Shown here piece after piece: positions 54,490 through 64,000 of a stretch of DNA of 64,000 bases (positions are counted from its first letter, which is position 1; each line of letters opens with the position of its first letter). A program made the translations under genes and the position numbers. The DNA comes from Bacteroides caecigallinarum (GTDB taxonomy: Bacteria; Bacteroidota; Bacteroidia; Bacteroidales; Bacteroidaceae): positions 1-64,000 of the forward strand of contig NZ_JACJLE010000017.1 in assembly GCF_016901995.1 (NCBI RefSeq), in the 5' to 3' direction. Under the pieces are notes generated by a model. It was not told the DNA's origin and did not search any database. It saw only the letters and a program-made list of their open reading frames with translations.

Positions 54490-54531
54490 GTTACTTTAAT
54501 TAAGAATGAAAAATTAAAAATTAAGAGCATC

Positions 54532-55833
54532 TCACACCAACTTACGGTTATCTATCACCCTCTTCGATTTTCCCTGACTACGGGCTATGCTGTTAGGTTC
54601 AACCAACTTGACATCGGCACTGATAGAAAGTACACTCTTCAGTTTGTCGGCAAGTGATTTCTTCAAGGCTAGCATTGCTCCAATATCATCGCTGAAGAAA
54701 TCGCGACGCACTTCAACCTGTATTTCCAGAGTATCAAGATTGCCTTTGCGGTCAACTATCAACATATACTGAGGTTCGAATTCCTTCATCTCGAGGATGA
54801 CACTTTCCACCTGTGAAGGGAACACATTGATACCGCGGATAATGAGCATATCATCACTTCGTCCCATGATTGGAGTCATACGCACAGATGTACGTCCGCA
54901 CGGACATGGAGTGTCAATAAGAGATGTCAGGTCTTTAGTGCGGTAACGGAGCAATGGCATTCCTTCCTTTGTCAGCGTAGTAAAGACAAGTTCACCCTGC
55001 TGTCCGTAAGGCAATGGTTCAAGTGTGTTTGGATCAATGATTTCAGGGAAGAAATGGTCTTCGTTGATATGCGATCCATTCTGCTCCTGACACTCGTATG
55101 ATACACCAGGTCCCATTATTTCGCTCAGACCATAGATATTGTAACCTTTCAGTCCGAGACGTTCTTCTATTTCCTTACGCATATTTTCTGTCCACGGTTC
55201 TGCACCGAAAGCACCGATACGAAGACCAAGATCATTCTTAGTAAGCCCCATCTTCTCCATCACTTCTGCCAGATACATGGCATACGATGGTGTACATGCT
55301 ATACCGGTAATCTTCAGGTCGCGGATAAGACGAATGTGTTTTTCTGTGTTACCTGTAGATGCAGGTATAACCGTTGCTCCAAGATTTTCCACCCCGTAGT
55401 GTGCTCCCAGACCACCGGTGAAGAGTCCGTATCCGTAACTAACCGAGAATGTATCATCACGAGTAACTCCGTATGCCGTGAGACAGCGTGACATCACTTC
55501 CGACCAAATAGCAAGGTCTTTACGCGTATATCCCACAATAGTAGGATTACCTGTTGTACCTGAAGACGCGTGTACACGTACTATCTCCGATGCGGGTGCA
55601 GCCTGCAATCCATACGGATAGTTATCACGCAAGTCCTGTTTGGTAGTGAAAGGAAGTTTCACTATATCGTCAATACTACGGATATCATCGGGAGACAAGT
55701 CCATCTCCTGCATTTTCTTTCTGTAGAACGGGACATTATGATAAACATATGTCACCAGTTTCTGAAGTCTTTTCCCCTGCAGCTCGCGCATCTGTTCGCG
55801 AGGCATACATTCCTTATTCTCATTCCAAAACAT
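54532..55833 (-). CDS. paaK: Phenylacetate-CoA ligase
   Basis: A 433-residue adenylate-forming enzyme that makes aryl-CoA thioesters from arylacetates and ATP. The P-loop HASSGTTGNPT is at residues 88-98, YNIYGLSE near 235-242, and the C-terminal lid has DDMLIIRGINVFPSQVE. Length is normal. In this setting it may activate phenylacetate for reductive carboxylation by the oxidoreductase encoded upstream, or run in the reverse direction. It is in the same run as the aminotransferase, 42 bases after it. Confidence 0.92.
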   Translation of the reverse strand: MFWNENKECMPREQMRELQGKRLQKLVTYVYHNVPFYRKKMQEMDLSPDDIRSIDDIVKLPFTTKQDLRDNYPYGLQAAPASEIVRVHASSGTTGNPTIVGYTRKDLAIWSEVMSRCLTAYGVTRDDTFSVSYGYGLFTGGLGAHYGVENLGATVIPASTGNTEKHIRLIRDLKITGIACTPSYAMYLAEVMEKMGLTKNDLGLRIGAFGAEPWTENMRKEIEERLGLKGYNIYGLSEIMGPGVSYECQEQNGSHINEDHFFPEIIDPNTLEPLPYGQQGELVFTTLTKEGMPLLRYRTKDLTSLIDTPCPCGRTSVRMTPIMGRSDDMLIIRGINVFPSQVESVILEMKEFEPQYMLIVDRKGNLDTLEIQVEVRRDFFSDDIGAMLALKKSLADKLKSVLSISADVKLVEPNSIARSQGKSKRVIDNRKLV

Positions 55834-55875
55834 GGGTATTATCTTTAATCGTTAATGTTATATTTGCAAATGTAA

Positions 55876-57189
55876 TTATATAGGATGGTCTGCCTTAAAG
55901 GCTTTCATTCGTTCTTCAAGAACAGGATAAAGTTCTTCCCTCATGCGAGATGTGCATGCACGTACTCCCTGCTGATCGCTTCCTGTTGTGGAAAGTGAAA
56001 TACTGCTGACTCCATAATACATAAGTTCCTCGAGCAACTCTCCTCCTGTCATGCCTGGATACCCCAAAGTGAAGAAGAAACCGTCACCAACCTTTTGGTG
56101 TACATCATAATCGTAAACAATACTGAATCCGTTGTCGGTAAATATCTGTTTCATCCTGCGTGCGCGACGTTCGTACTCACGTGTATCCTCTACGAAGTCT
56201 ATCACTCCTTCAACGGATTTATTCAGCATTTCCGCCATGGCATACTGCGTGGTGGCAGTACATCCGGAAGTTATCATATACATGATGGATGCAATGAATG
56301 TAGGTCCGAATATTCCCGAATCCTCATATCGCTGCGCAAGTGCGGGATACTGCTTGTCGAAAAGTTTGTCGGAAATACATGCCAGTGCAATACGTTGTCC
56401 TGCATAGCTGAAGATTTTCGATGCTGAAAGCATAAGGATATAATTGTCGGTATATCTAGCCACTGTAGGCACATACGGCTCCTGATACGGACGACCGAAC
56501 GGACTGCGGAAGTCCATACAGAAATATGCCTGGTCTTCCATCACTATTGTATCATACTTAGTGGCAAGTTCGCCTATTATCTTCAGTTCATCCTCATCCA
56601 GACAGAACCATGCAGGATTGTTCGGATTCGAATATACTATCGCGGCTATATCTCCGTCAGCCATCATGCTTTCCAGTTTAGCACGGAGAGCCTCACCACG
56701 ATAATTATATATATCAAAGAGTTTCCATTTGATACCGAGAATACGCAACTGCGATTTCTGAATAGGGAAACCTGGATCTATGAACAGAACCTTATCCTTT
56801 CCCGGAATACGCTGTGTACATGCTATGAATGCTCCGAACGATGCAGCCACTGAACCTGTAGTCGGCAGACATGCACGCGGGGAAATGTCAATATTTATGA
56901 ATGCCTTTACGAAACGAGATGCCGCATCCTTGAGTTCCTGAACTCCGGCTGCAGCGGGATACTGTGCCCCCAATCCTTTGTCGAGGGCAGCCTTTTCGGC
57001 TTCAATTCCTATTTTGTTGGCAGGCAGCCCCGGAGAACCCTGGTCCATACGGATGAAAGGTATGCCTGTAAGCTGCTCCAGACGTGATGCTACAAGCAAA
57101 ACATCGCCTATAGTAGCATTGCGTAGGTCGGCAACCTTCATCTCTTTTACCACCTGCTCTACTAATTCTTTACTGAAGACTTTACTCAT
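55876..57189 (-). CDS. PLP-dependent class I/II aminotransferase
   Basis: A 437-residue fold-type I aminotransferase. The cofactor-stacking region is around PTTGSVAASFGA (109-120). SNPNNPAW (187-194) holds the PLP ring Asn, and the Schiff-base Lys258 lies in SASKIF. An Arg near the C-terminus (VRACTSRMREE) would bind the substrate carboxylate. Its place between iorB and paaK suggests an aromatic amino acid such as phenylalanine as substrate, interconverting it with the arylpyruvate. Confidence 0.85.
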   Translation of the reverse strand: MSKVFSKELVEQVVKEMKVADLRNATIGDVLLVASRLEQLTGIPFIRMDQGSPGLPANKIGIEAEKAALDKGLGAQYPAAAGVQELKDAASRFVKAFINIDISPRACLPTTGSVAASFGAFIACTQRIPGKDKVLFIDPGFPIQKSQLRILGIKWKLFDIYNYRGEALRAKLESMMADGDIAAIVYSNPNNPAWFCLDEDELKIIGELATKYDTIVMEDQAYFCMDFRSPFGRPYQEPYVPTVARYTDNYILMLSASKIFSYAGQRIALACISDKLFDKQYPALAQRYEDSGIFGPTFIASIMYMITSGCTATTQYAMAEMLNKSVEGVIDFVEDTREYERRARRMKQIFTDNGFSIVYDYDVHQKVGDGFFFTLGYPGMTGGELLEELMYYGVSSISLSTTGSDQQGVRACTSRMREELYPVLEERMKAFKADHPI

Positions 57190-57211
57190 AATAGTTTTTG
57201 TCTTAAATTAT

Positions 57212-57793
57212 TCATTTGGAAGCTGCAGCCTCATAACCTATATTAAAAGCAAGATGATTCATTTCTACTACAGTCTCGCCTTTAGATCCGAATATTCGTT
57301 CTATACTGTCATAAAGAGTTTTCTTGTCCAAAATCTTAAAACAGGCAGCTGCCGCACCTAAGAGAATCACGTTTCCGCATTTAGGCATATTGTTTTCCTT
57401 GGCTATAGCATCAATATCAAGCGAAACCACATTTGGAAGAGAATTAAGCTCTGCCATTACAGCATCAACATCCGGATAGTTCGGAATATTCTTGAACGGA
57501 GTGGAAGATGTTATAATCCATCCGTCCTTGGCGAGATATGGCAGATAACGCAAAGCTTCCATCGGTTCAAGAGAAATAATCATATCTGCTCCTCCAAGAG
57601 GAATAAGGTCGGAAGCAATGGGTTTGTCAGACAGACGGAGGTTTGACTGAACATCACCACCGCGCTGGCTCATACCGTGAACCTCAGCCTGTTTCAGATT
57701 CAGTCCGCTGCGTGTGGCAGCCTCGCCTATTATGGTTGCGATGGAGAGGATACCTTGTCCTCCCACACCGGAAAGAATTATATCTGTTTTCAT
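57212..57793 (-). CDS. iorB: Indolepyruvate:ferredoxin oxidoreductase beta subunit
   Basis: A 193-residue subunit of the 2-oxoacid:ferredoxin oxidoreductase family (gamma-type domain), with GVGGQGILSIATIIGEAA at residues 10-27 and HGMSQRGGDV at 39-48. With IorA it oxidises arylpyruvates to aryl-CoA while reducing ferredoxin, or runs in reverse. Its start overlaps iorA by four bases, as expected of subunits made in equal amounts. Confidence 0.92.
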   Translation of the reverse strand: MKTDIILSGVGGQGILSIATIIGEAATRSGLNLKQAEVHGMSQRGGDVQSNLRLSDKPIASDLIPLGGADMIISLEPMEALRYLPYLAKDGWIITSSTPFKNIPNYPDVDAVMAELNSLPNVVSLDIDAIAKENNMPKCGNVILLGAAAACFKILDKKTLYDSIERIFGSKGETVVEMNHLAFNIGYEAAASK

Positions 57794-59412
57794 TTTTTTT
57801 CGGCTCTTTTCTGTTTCAATTTACGGTTAAGTGTCTGCATACATTCTCTGCGTGGAATAATCACAGATACACCGTTATACTCTATCTCTTCACGAATTAT
57901 GCGGGTAATTTCGTCCATGTTCTTAGGCAGCGGCACTACTACACGCACATGTTCCGGCTCAACCCCAATACTTAGACAGATAGCCTCGAACTTGTTTGTT
58001 CCTGCTGAATCCTGACCGCCTGTCATGGCAGTGGTTAGATTGTCAGAAATTACTACAACGATATTAGACTTATCATTCACAGCATCAAGAAGTCCTGTCA
58101 TACCGGAATGAGTGAAAGTAGAATCGCCGATAATGGCTATTGAAGGGAACTGACCTGCATCGGCTGCACCTTTAGCCATGGTGATAGAAGCACCCATATC
58201 TACACAGCTGTGCAAAGCACGGAAAGGAGGAAGTGCTCCTAAAGTGTAACAGCCTATATCACCGAAAATTTTTGTATCGGCATACTCGGCAGCCACTTTA
58301 TTCAGAGCGTCATATACATCACGATGTCCGCATCCATTACAAAGTGCAGGCGGACGTGGAACTACATTCTGAGCCGAAGGATATACTTCTGTGTCATCCA
58401 TACCTAATCCGGATTTTACATAATCAGGATTGAGTTCACCTGTACGAGGCAATGCTCCGCTCAATCGTCCTTTAACCACATACTGTGAAGGCAATACACC
58501 GCGAAGCTGTTCTTCCACGAAAGGCTGTCCGTCTTCAACCACCAATATTTCCTTACATGAGTTTGCCAAAGCTATTATCTTATCTGTAGGCAGAGGATAT
58601 TGTGATACTTTGACAATAGGATAAGGACATCCGTCAGGATAATTTTCCATTACATAATTATATCCTATGCCGCAAGCTACTATACCCAAATCAGCCTTCT
58701 CGGAAGATATATTCTCTGCCTTATTGAAAGGTGACTCTTCAGAAAGCTGGCGCAACACTGGCTGAAGCCCGATCACTTCTTTATTGCGACGGCGTGCATT
58801 TGCCGGTAAAAGAACCCAATTGGCAGGAGAAGAAGGCCTACCTGTAGAAGTTACCTCAGAAGCCTCATCTTTAACAGCTACATTGGCACGCGAATGCGCC
58901 ATGCGTGTGGTAATTCTCATAAGGACAGGAGTTCCCTCGCGCTCTGACATTTCGAAAGCATACTGCATCATGTCGTAAGCTTCCTGTTGTGACGAAGGTT
59001 CAAGGATAGGAATCATGGCAAACTTGCCGTAAAATCTTGAATCCTGCTCATTCTGAGACGAATGCATTGAAGGGTCATCGGCTGCAACCACTACAACTCC
59101 CCCATTTGTCCCTGTCATACCGGAATTGACAAAAGCATCGGCACATACATTCATACCTACGTGCTTCATACACACCAAAGCACGCTTGCCGACATAACTT
59201 ACTCCAAGAGCTGCTTCCATAGCGGTCTTTTCGTTAGTACACCAGCTGCTGTGTAATTTCCGTTCTTTTGCCAAAGGATGTTCCTGTATATATTCTGTAA
59301 TTTCTGTAGAAGGCGTACCCGGATAAGCATATACTCCGGAGATACCTGCATGAATGGCTCCCAAAGCTATAGCCTGGTCGCCCAAGAGTAATAATTTCTT
59401 ATTGTTTTCCAT
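57790..59412 (-). CDS. iorA: Indolepyruvate:ferredoxin oxidoreductase alpha subunit
   Basis: A 540-residue thiamine-diphosphate subunit. The N-terminal pyrimidine-binding domain has GVYAYPGTPSTEI (about 26-38), and the C-terminal diphosphate domain has CNGCGHRDVYDAL (about 358-370) and GDIGCYTLG. IorA of archaea carries a C-terminal segment with two iron-sulfur clusters (two CxxCxxCxxxCP motifs). Here the chain stops shortly after IIPRRECMQTL with only basic residues, so that segment is missing. Electrons must leave through another ferredoxin. Confidence 0.9.
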   Translation of the reverse strand: MENNKKLLLLGDQAIALGAIHAGISGVYAYPGTPSTEITEYIQEHPLAKERKLHSSWCTNEKTAMEAALGVSYVGKRALVCMKHVGMNVCADAFVNSGMTGTNGGVVVVAADDPSMHSSQNEQDSRFYGKFAMIPILEPSSQQEAYDMMQYAFEMSEREGTPVLMRITTRMAHSRANVAVKDEASEVTSTGRPSSPANWVLLPANARRRNKEVIGLQPVLRQLSEESPFNKAENISSEKADLGIVACGIGYNYVMENYPDGCPYPIVKVSQYPLPTDKIIALANSCKEILVVEDGQPFVEEQLRGVLPSQYVVKGRLSGALPRTGELNPDYVKSGLGMDDTEVYPSAQNVVPRPPALCNGCGHRDVYDALNKVAAEYADTKIFGDIGCYTLGALPPFRALHSCVDMGASITMAKGAADAGQFPSIAIIGDSTFTHSGMTGLLDAVNDKSNIVVVISDNLTTAMTGGQDSAGTNKFEAICLSIGVEPEHVRVVVPLPKNMDEITRIIREEIEYNGVSVIIPRRECMQTLNRKLKQKRAEKK

Positions 59413-59420
59413 ATTTCGAG

Positions 59421-60182
59421 TTATACTATTTCAAAAGGATCGGCATCGTTCAATACCGGGAATTTCTTGCGGAATGCTTCCAATTCCGACATATCTATTT
59501 CTACAACAGCCTCGCAAGCCTTGCCGTCTTCACAAGCTTCGATTATTTTTCCGTATGGATCAATTACGGCACTACCTCCTATGTAATCGCAGTTCGGATC
59601 TTTACCTACTCTGTTAACCCCCACTACATAACACTGGTTTTCTATTGCTCTTGCCTTGAGAAGCATCTTCCAGGCTTCTACACGTGGAGTAGGCCAACTT
59701 GCAACATAGAAAGCAATATCATAATCATTCCTGTTACGACTCCATACAGGGAAACGCAGGTCATAACAAATTTGCAGCAAAATCCTTACATCTTTATAAT
59801 TGACTATAACACGTCGTGTTCCGGCTGTAAAGTGCTTGTGTTCTCCACCGTAAGTAAACAAATGTTTCTTGTCATACCATTCTACTGTTCCTCCTGGATG
59901 TACAAAATAGAATCTGTTATAATACTGACCTTTTTCCTCCAACGCTATACTGCCGGCAATAGCACATTTCTTGCGCTGCGCCGTATGTTTCATCCACTCT
60001 AAGGTTTTGGAATCGGATTTTTCCGCAATACCTTCCGGATTAGTACAAAAACCGGTAGAAAACATTTCAGGCAATACGAAAATATCAACACCTTCATATC
60101 TGTTTATAATTTCGTCTGCTTTTTCGATGTTGGCCGAAGGATTGGCCCAAACAATATCCGTTTGTAAAATAACTATTTTCAT
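59421..60182 (-). CDS. Nitrilase-superfamily amidase (omega-amidase-like)
   Basis: A 253-residue carbon-nitrogen hydrolase with the Glu-Lys-Cys triad: Glu39 in VLPEMF, Lys105 in WYDKKHL and Cys139 in LLQICYDLRFP. This looks like the YafV/omega-amidase branch, which hydrolyses 2-oxoglutaramate and similar products of glutamine transamination. It begins at ATG 60182; an upstream GTG at 60191 would add three residues. It is the first gene of the aryl-acid run, 8 bases before iorA. Confidence 0.82.
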   Translation of the reverse strand: MKIVILQTDIVWANPSANIEKADEIINRYEGVDIFVLPEMFSTGFCTNPEGIAEKSDSKTLEWMKHTAQRKKCAIAGSIALEEKGQYYNRFYFVHPGGTVEWYDKKHLFTYGGEHKHFTAGTRRVIVNYKDVRILLQICYDLRFPVWSRNRNDYDIAFYVASWPTPRVEAWKMLLKARAIENQCYVVGVNRVGKDPNCDYIGGSAVIDPYGKIIEACEDGKACEAVVEIDMSELEAFRKKFPVLNDADPFEIV

Positions 60183-60392
60183 GCTTTTCACATTTAGAAG
60201 AGCCCAAAGGTAACAATTTAATGATAACTCACAAAAAATTACGACATTTTATTTGACATTTGCAAACATTTGAATACTTTTGATAGCAGAAGAGGACATT
60301 TGGCACAATAAAAAAGATTTCAAAAGAGACACACATAGGGTTATTTAAGCAAAAAGTATCATACATATATTAATATATTCCGAAATGTTTCT

Positions 60393-60400
60393 TATTTTTG
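60393..60400 (+). promoter_or_regulatory. -7 box upstream of lysS
   Basis: TATTTTTG, 28 bases before the lysS start codon. The rest of the gap between the amidase and lysS (60192-60390) is AT-rich, and I see no other feature in it. Confidence 0.45.
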
Positions 60401-60427
60401 TACCAAAATATAGTTAATATATAAGAA

Positions 60428-62158
60428 ATGAACGTATTAGAACTAAGTGAACAGGAAATTATCAGACGCAACAGTCTGAATGAGATGAGAGCTATGGGCA
60501 TAGACCCGTATCCTGCAGCAGAGTATGTAACAAACGCATTTTCTACTGATATAAAAGATGAATTCAAAGACGATGAGGCAGAACCTCGCATGGTTTCTGT
60601 AGCCGGACGTATTATGTCACGCCGTGTAATGGGTAAAGCTTCTTTCATTGAATTACAAGATTCCAAAGGCCGTATTCAGGTTTATATCACTCGCGATGAC
60701 ATCTGTCCTGATGAAAATAAGGATTTATACAATGTAGTTTTCAAACGTTTACTTGATTTGGGCGACTTTGTCGGTATCGAAGGTTTCGTATTCCGCACTC
60801 AGATGGGTGAAATCTCAATCCACGCAAAGAAACTTACAGTTCTATCTAAATCAATCAAACCACTTCCTATCGTAAAATATAAAGATGGAGTGGCTTACGA
60901 CAAGTTCGAAGATCCTGAACTCCGTTACCGCCAGCGTTATGTTGACCTCGTGGTAAACGACGGAGTGAAAGACATATTCCTAAAGCGCAACAAAGTTTAC
61001 AATTCAATGCGCGAATACTTCAACTCTAAAGGCTATATCGAAGTTGAAACTCCTATTCTTCAACCTATCGCAGGTGGTGCGGCTGCACGTCCGTTCATCA
61101 CTCACCACAATGCGCTTGACATTCCTTTGTACATGCGTATCGCCAGCGAGCTATACCTGAAACGTCTCATCGTGGGTGGTTTCGAAGGTGTATATGAAAT
61201 CGGTAAGAACTTCCGTAACGAAGGTATGGACCGCACACACAATCCAGAGTTTACTTGTATGGAAATCTATGTAGCATACAAGGACTACAACTGGATGATG
61301 AAATTTACTGAAAACATGATTGAAAAGATCTGTCTTGACGTAAACGGTACTACAGAAGTGAAGGTGGGCGACAATATCATCAACTTCAAGGCTCCATTCA
61401 AGCGTGTGACTATGCTTGATTCTATCAAGGAATTCACAGGCTATGACCTTACAGGTATGAACGAAGACCAGATTCGTGAAGTTTGCAAGAAGCTCAATAT
61501 GGAAATTGACGATACTATGGGTAAAGGCAAGCTTATCGACGAAATCTTCGGCGAATTCTGCGAAGGCAACTACATACAGCCTACATTCATCACTGACTAC
61601 CCTATCGAAATGTCTCCGCTTACTAAGCGTCACCGCAGCAATCCTGACTTGACAGAACGTTTCGAACTTATGGTTAACGGTAAGGAATTGTGTAACGCTT
61701 ACTCAGAGCTTAACGACCCTATCGACCAGCTTGAACGTTTCGAAGAGCAGATGAGACTTAGCGAAAAGGGAGACGACGAAGCTATGATTATCGACAAGGA
61801 CTTCGTTCGTGCACTTGAATACGGTATGCCTCCTACATCAGGTATGGGTATCGGTATGGACCGTCTGGTTATGCTTATGACTGGTCAGAGCACAATACAG
61901 GAAGTATTATTCTTCCCTCAGATGAGACCTGAAAAGGTGATACCAAAGGATGCTCCTGCTAAATTCATGGAAATAGGTGTTCCGGAAGAATGGGTAGCAC
62001 TGATCCAGAAAGCCGGATACAACATGGTAGCCGACATGAAGGACGTAAATCCTCAGAAACTTCACATGGACATCTGCGGAGTAAACAAGAAGTATAAACT
62101 TGAGCTTAAGAATCCTACAGTTGACGAAGTCAGCAATTGGATACAGAATATAAAATAA
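60428..62158 (+). CDS. lysS: Lysyl-tRNA synthetase, class II
   Basis: A 576-residue enzyme that charges tRNA-Lys. An N-terminal OB-fold anticodon-binding domain (about 58-155; [16 protein letters not shown]) precedes the class II catalytic core with motif 2 [18 protein letters not shown] (about 262-279) and motif 3 [14 protein letters not shown] (about 474-487). It carries about 70 extra residues after motif 3 compared with E. coli LysS (505), ending in a helical extension typical of Bacteroidota. First of the lysS-gpsA-pgi run. Confidence 0.96.
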   Translation: MNVLELSEQEIIRRNSLNEMRAMGIDPYPAAEYVTNAFSTDIKDEFKDDEAEPRMVSVAGRIMSRRVMGKASFIELQDSKGRIQVYITRDDICPDENKDLYNVVFKRLLDLGDFVGIEGFVFRTQMGEISIHAKKLTVLSKSIKPLPIVKYKDGVAYDKFEDPELRYRQRYVDLVVNDGVKDIFLKRNKVYNSMREYFNSKGYIEVETPILQPIAGGAAARPFITHHNALDIPLYMRIASELYLKRLIVGGFEGVYEIGKNFRNEGMDRTHNPEFTCMEIYVAYKDYNWMMKFTENMIEKICLDVNGTTEVKVGDNIINFKAPFKRVTMLDSIKEFTGYDLTGMNEDQIREVCKKLNMEIDDTMGKGKLIDEIFGEFCEGNYIQPTFITDYPIEMSPLTKRHRSNPDLTERFELMVNGKELCNAYSELNDPIDQLERFEEQMRLSEKGDDEAMIIDKDFVRALEYGMPPTSGMGIGMDRLVMLMTGQSTIQEVLFFPQMRPEKVIPKDAPAKFMEIGVPEEWVALIQKAGYNMVADMKDVNPQKLHMDICGVNKKYKLELKNPTVDEVSNWIQNIK

Positions 62159-62169
62159 GTATTTAGGTT

Positions 62170-62216
62170 TTTAAGTTTGTAAGTATCTGATTTGGTTCAG
62201 GACTTACAAACTTAAA
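62170..62216. repeat. 15-bp inverted repeat between lysS and gpsA
   Basis: TTTAAGTTTGTAAGT (62170-62184) pairs exactly with 62202-62216. Flanking AACTTAAAAACC-like units match those at 30822 and 38975. No T run follows, so it is probably not a terminator; the genes may still share a transcript. Confidence 0.7.
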
Positions 62217-62254
62217 GACTTTATGACTTAAAAACCAATAAAACAATTACCAAA

Positions 62255-63250
62255 GTGAAATTCCCTGGTAAAATAGCTATTATGGGAGGAGGTAGCTGGG
62301 CCACAGCTATCGCAAAGATTATTCTTACCCAAGCCGAATCAATAAACTGGTATATGCGTAGGGACGACAGAATAGAAGATTTCAAACGTCTCGGGCATAA
62401 TCCGGCTTATCTGACCAGTGTACGCTTCAACGTAAAGAATATCAACTTTTCATCAGATATAAATAAGGTAGTAAGAGAATCAGACACACTGATTTTCGTT
62501 ACTCCATCACCTTACCTTAAAAGTCATCTAAAGAAACTGAAAACAAAAATCAAGGACAAATTCATAGTGACAGCCATAAAAGGTATCGTTCCTGACGAGA
62601 ATCTTATTGTTTCTGACTATTTTAATAAGGTATATGATGTTCCTGAAGAAAACATTGCCGTATTGGCAGGTCCGTGCCATGCAGAGGAAGTGGCACTTGA
62701 ACGCCTTTCTTACCTTACAGTTGGCTGTAAGGACATTGAAAAGGCAAAAATCTTTGCACAACAACTGGCAGGTCATTACATTAAAACTTCAGTAAACACC
62801 GATGTGGCGGGTATTGAATATGCTTCAGTATTGAAAAACGTTTATGCTATTGCAGCAGGTATATGCAGCGGTCTGAAATACGGAGACAATTTCCAGGCAG
62901 TACTAATTTCCAACGCTATTCAAGAAATGAACCGTTTCCTGAATACAGTACATCCAGTGGACAGATGCACCAACGATTCTGCCTATCTTGGCGACTTGCT
63001 GGTGACAAGCTATTCCAATTTCAGCCGTAACCGTGTTTTCGGTACGATGATAGGAAAAGGATACTCTGTGAAAAGTGCACAGATAGAAATGGAAATGATT
63101 GCCGAAGGTTATTACGGAACAAAATGTATCAAGGAACTGAACAAACATTTACACGTTAATATGCCTATAGTTGATGCTGTCTATAACATATTGTACGAAC
63201 GCATAAATCCTATGATAGAAATAAAGCTTTTAACAGACTCATTCAGATAA
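62255..63250 (+). CDS. gpsA: Glycerol-3-phosphate dehydrogenase [NAD(P)+]
   Basis: A 331-residue cytoplasmic enzyme reducing dihydroxyacetone phosphate to sn-glycerol 3-phosphate for phospholipid synthesis. The NAD(P) loop [11 protein letters not shown] is at residues 11-21, [10 protein letters not shown] near 81-90, the AGPCHAEEV segment near 139-147 and the catalytic-lysine region [14 protein letters not shown] near 190-203. The start codon is GTG; there is no in-frame ATG before the core and the reading frame closes upstream. Confidence 0.95.
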   Translation: MKFPGKIAIMGGGSWATAIAKIILTQAESINWYMRRDDRIEDFKRLGHNPAYLTSVRFNVKNINFSSDINKVVRESDTLIFVTPSPYLKSHLKKLKTKIKDKFIVTAIKGIVPDENLIVSDYFNKVYDVPEENIAVLAGPCHAEEVALERLSYLTVGCKDIEKAKIFAQQLAGHYIKTSVNTDVAGIEYASVLKNVYAIAAGICSGLKYGDNFQAVLISNAIQEMNRFLNTVHPVDRCTNDSAYLGDLLVTSYSNFSRNRVFGTMIGKGYSVKSAQIEMEMIAEGYYGTKCIKELNKHLHVNMPIVDAVYNILYERINPMIEIKLLTDSFR

Positions 63251-63260
63251 ACTTTTGAAT

Positions 63261-64000
63261 ATGGAAAATATTAAATTAAACATCGAAAATTCTGCCAGCT
63301 TCATGGCAGAAGGCAAATTGGCTTCTTACGAGCCATTGGTTAAGACTTATATGGAAACTCTTGAAAAAGGAACAGGACTTGGAAACGACTTCCTGGGCTG
63401 GCTTCACCTTCCATCTTCTATAACAAAAGAACATATCGAAGACATCAAAGCTACAGCAGCTGTTCTTCGTGAAAACTGCGAAGTAGTGGTTGTTGCAGGT
63501 ATCGGTGGTAGCTATCTTGGTGCACGTGCCGTTATCGAAGCTATGTCTGACAGCTTCCAGTGGTTGAAAGAAAAGAAAGCAGGCGAACCTACTATCGTTT
63601 TTGCAGGACACAACATCGGCGAAGACTATCTTTATGAACTGACAAGCTTCTTGAAAGACAAGAAATTCGGTGTAATCAATATATCAAAATCAGGTACTAC
63701 AACAGAAACTGCTCTTGCTTTCCGTCTTCTTAAAAAGCAGTGCGAAGACCAGCGCGGCAAGGAAATGGCACGCAAGGTTATCGTAGCCGTTACAGACGCA
63801 AAGAAAGGTGCTGCACGTGTAACAGCCGACAACGAAGGCTACAAATCATTCATCATCCCTGACAACGTAGGCGGACGTTTCTCTGTTCTTACTCCGGTAG
63901 GTTTGCTTCCTATCGCAGTAGCAGGCATCGACATCGAAAAGCTAGTTGAAGGTGCACGCAAAATGGAAGAAGTTTGTGCTAACGAAAATATGTACGAAAA
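63261..64000 (+). CDS. pgi: Glucose-6-phosphate isomerase (5' part)
   Basis: The first 246 residues of a gene cut by the window edge. It starts with ATG at 63261, ten bases after gpsA. It converts glucose 6-phosphate to fructose 6-phosphate. Sugar-phosphate motifs are visible: [16 protein letters not shown] (about 75-90), the SIS-like [12 protein letters not shown] (about 139-150) and the family signature [14 protein letters not shown] (about 201-214). The frame is open to the last base. The segment is the right length for about half of a 445-residue PGI. Confidence 0.95.
   Translation, partial: MENIKLNIENSASFMAEGKLASYEPLVKTYMETLEKGTGLGNDFLGWLHLPSSITKEHIEDIKATAAVLRENCEVVVVAGIGGSYLGARAVIEAMSDSFQWLKEKKAGEPTIVFAGHNIGEDYLYELTSFLKDKKFGVINISKSGTTTETALAFRLLKKQCEDQRGKEMARKVIVAVTDAKKGAARVTADNEGYKSFIIPDNVGGRFSVLTPVGLLPIAVAGIDIEKLVEGARKMEEVCANENMYE

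Overview
The window reads as a chromosomal segment of a gut-type Bacteroidales bacterium (Bacteroides/Phocaeicola/Prevotella-like). The evidence is a SusC/SusD pair beside a hybrid two-component regulator, promoters of the Bacteroidota type (TAnnTTTG near -7, with TTTG about 19 bases upstream), lipoproteins with Bacteroidota-style lipoboxes, GldB and DUF-type Bacteroidales proteins, and the gene order lysS-gpsA-pgi. No transposase, integrase, phage gene or CRISPR array was seen. Nearly all the DNA is coding.

Layout. 1-700: a minus-strand stable-RNA unit with a good promoter, a roughly 100-nt self-complementary RNA that I read as a candidate SRP (4.5S) RNA, three copies of tRNA-Thr(UGU) and a hairpin terminator. 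786-5167: plus-strand run of DUF4199 membrane protein, family 2 glycosyltransferase, DUF6452-type lipoprotein, DUF6048-type protein, MntP-type manganese exporter and ApbE. 5168-5476: four palindromes phased at exactly 22 bp, then the gdhA promoter. 5477-11006: gdhA, a fimbrillin-like lipoprotein with GLUG-like repeats, a coiled-coil membrane protein and an S41 protease. 11034-16132: an efflux operon with its own promoter and terminator (TolC, HlyD, two ABC-2 permeases) but no ATPase gene. 16138-21752: TonB-like protein, dipeptidyl peptidase IV, lipA, and a membrane protein with a degenerate Nudix-like tail. 21743-24327 (minus): fabI, gldB, tetrapyrrole-type methylase. 24456-27831 (minus): a sodium-pump decarboxylase of the oxaloacetate decarboxylase family.

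28021-44098 is the most distinctive region. A sigma-54-type promoter (GG-N10-GC) preceded by two perfect palindromes 22 bp apart leads into TolC, a membrane-fusion protein, one LolD/MacB-type ATPase and four consecutive large MacB/FtsX-type permeases. An NtrC-type sigma-54 activator and its sensor kinase follow. The simplest model is that the two-component pair activates the transporter operon through the palindromes.

44122-53999 is a compact polysaccharide utilisation locus: GH16 lipoprotein, SusD, SusC, and a divergent hybrid two-component regulator, probably for a beta-glucan. 54073-60182 (minus) is an aryl-acid/aromatic amino acid cluster: nitrilase-family amidase, iorA, iorB, aminotransferase, phenylacetate-CoA ligase, ACT protein. 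The window ends with lysS, gpsA and the 5' part of pgi.

Family names come from recognising sequence motifs by eye. No database search or folding program was run.
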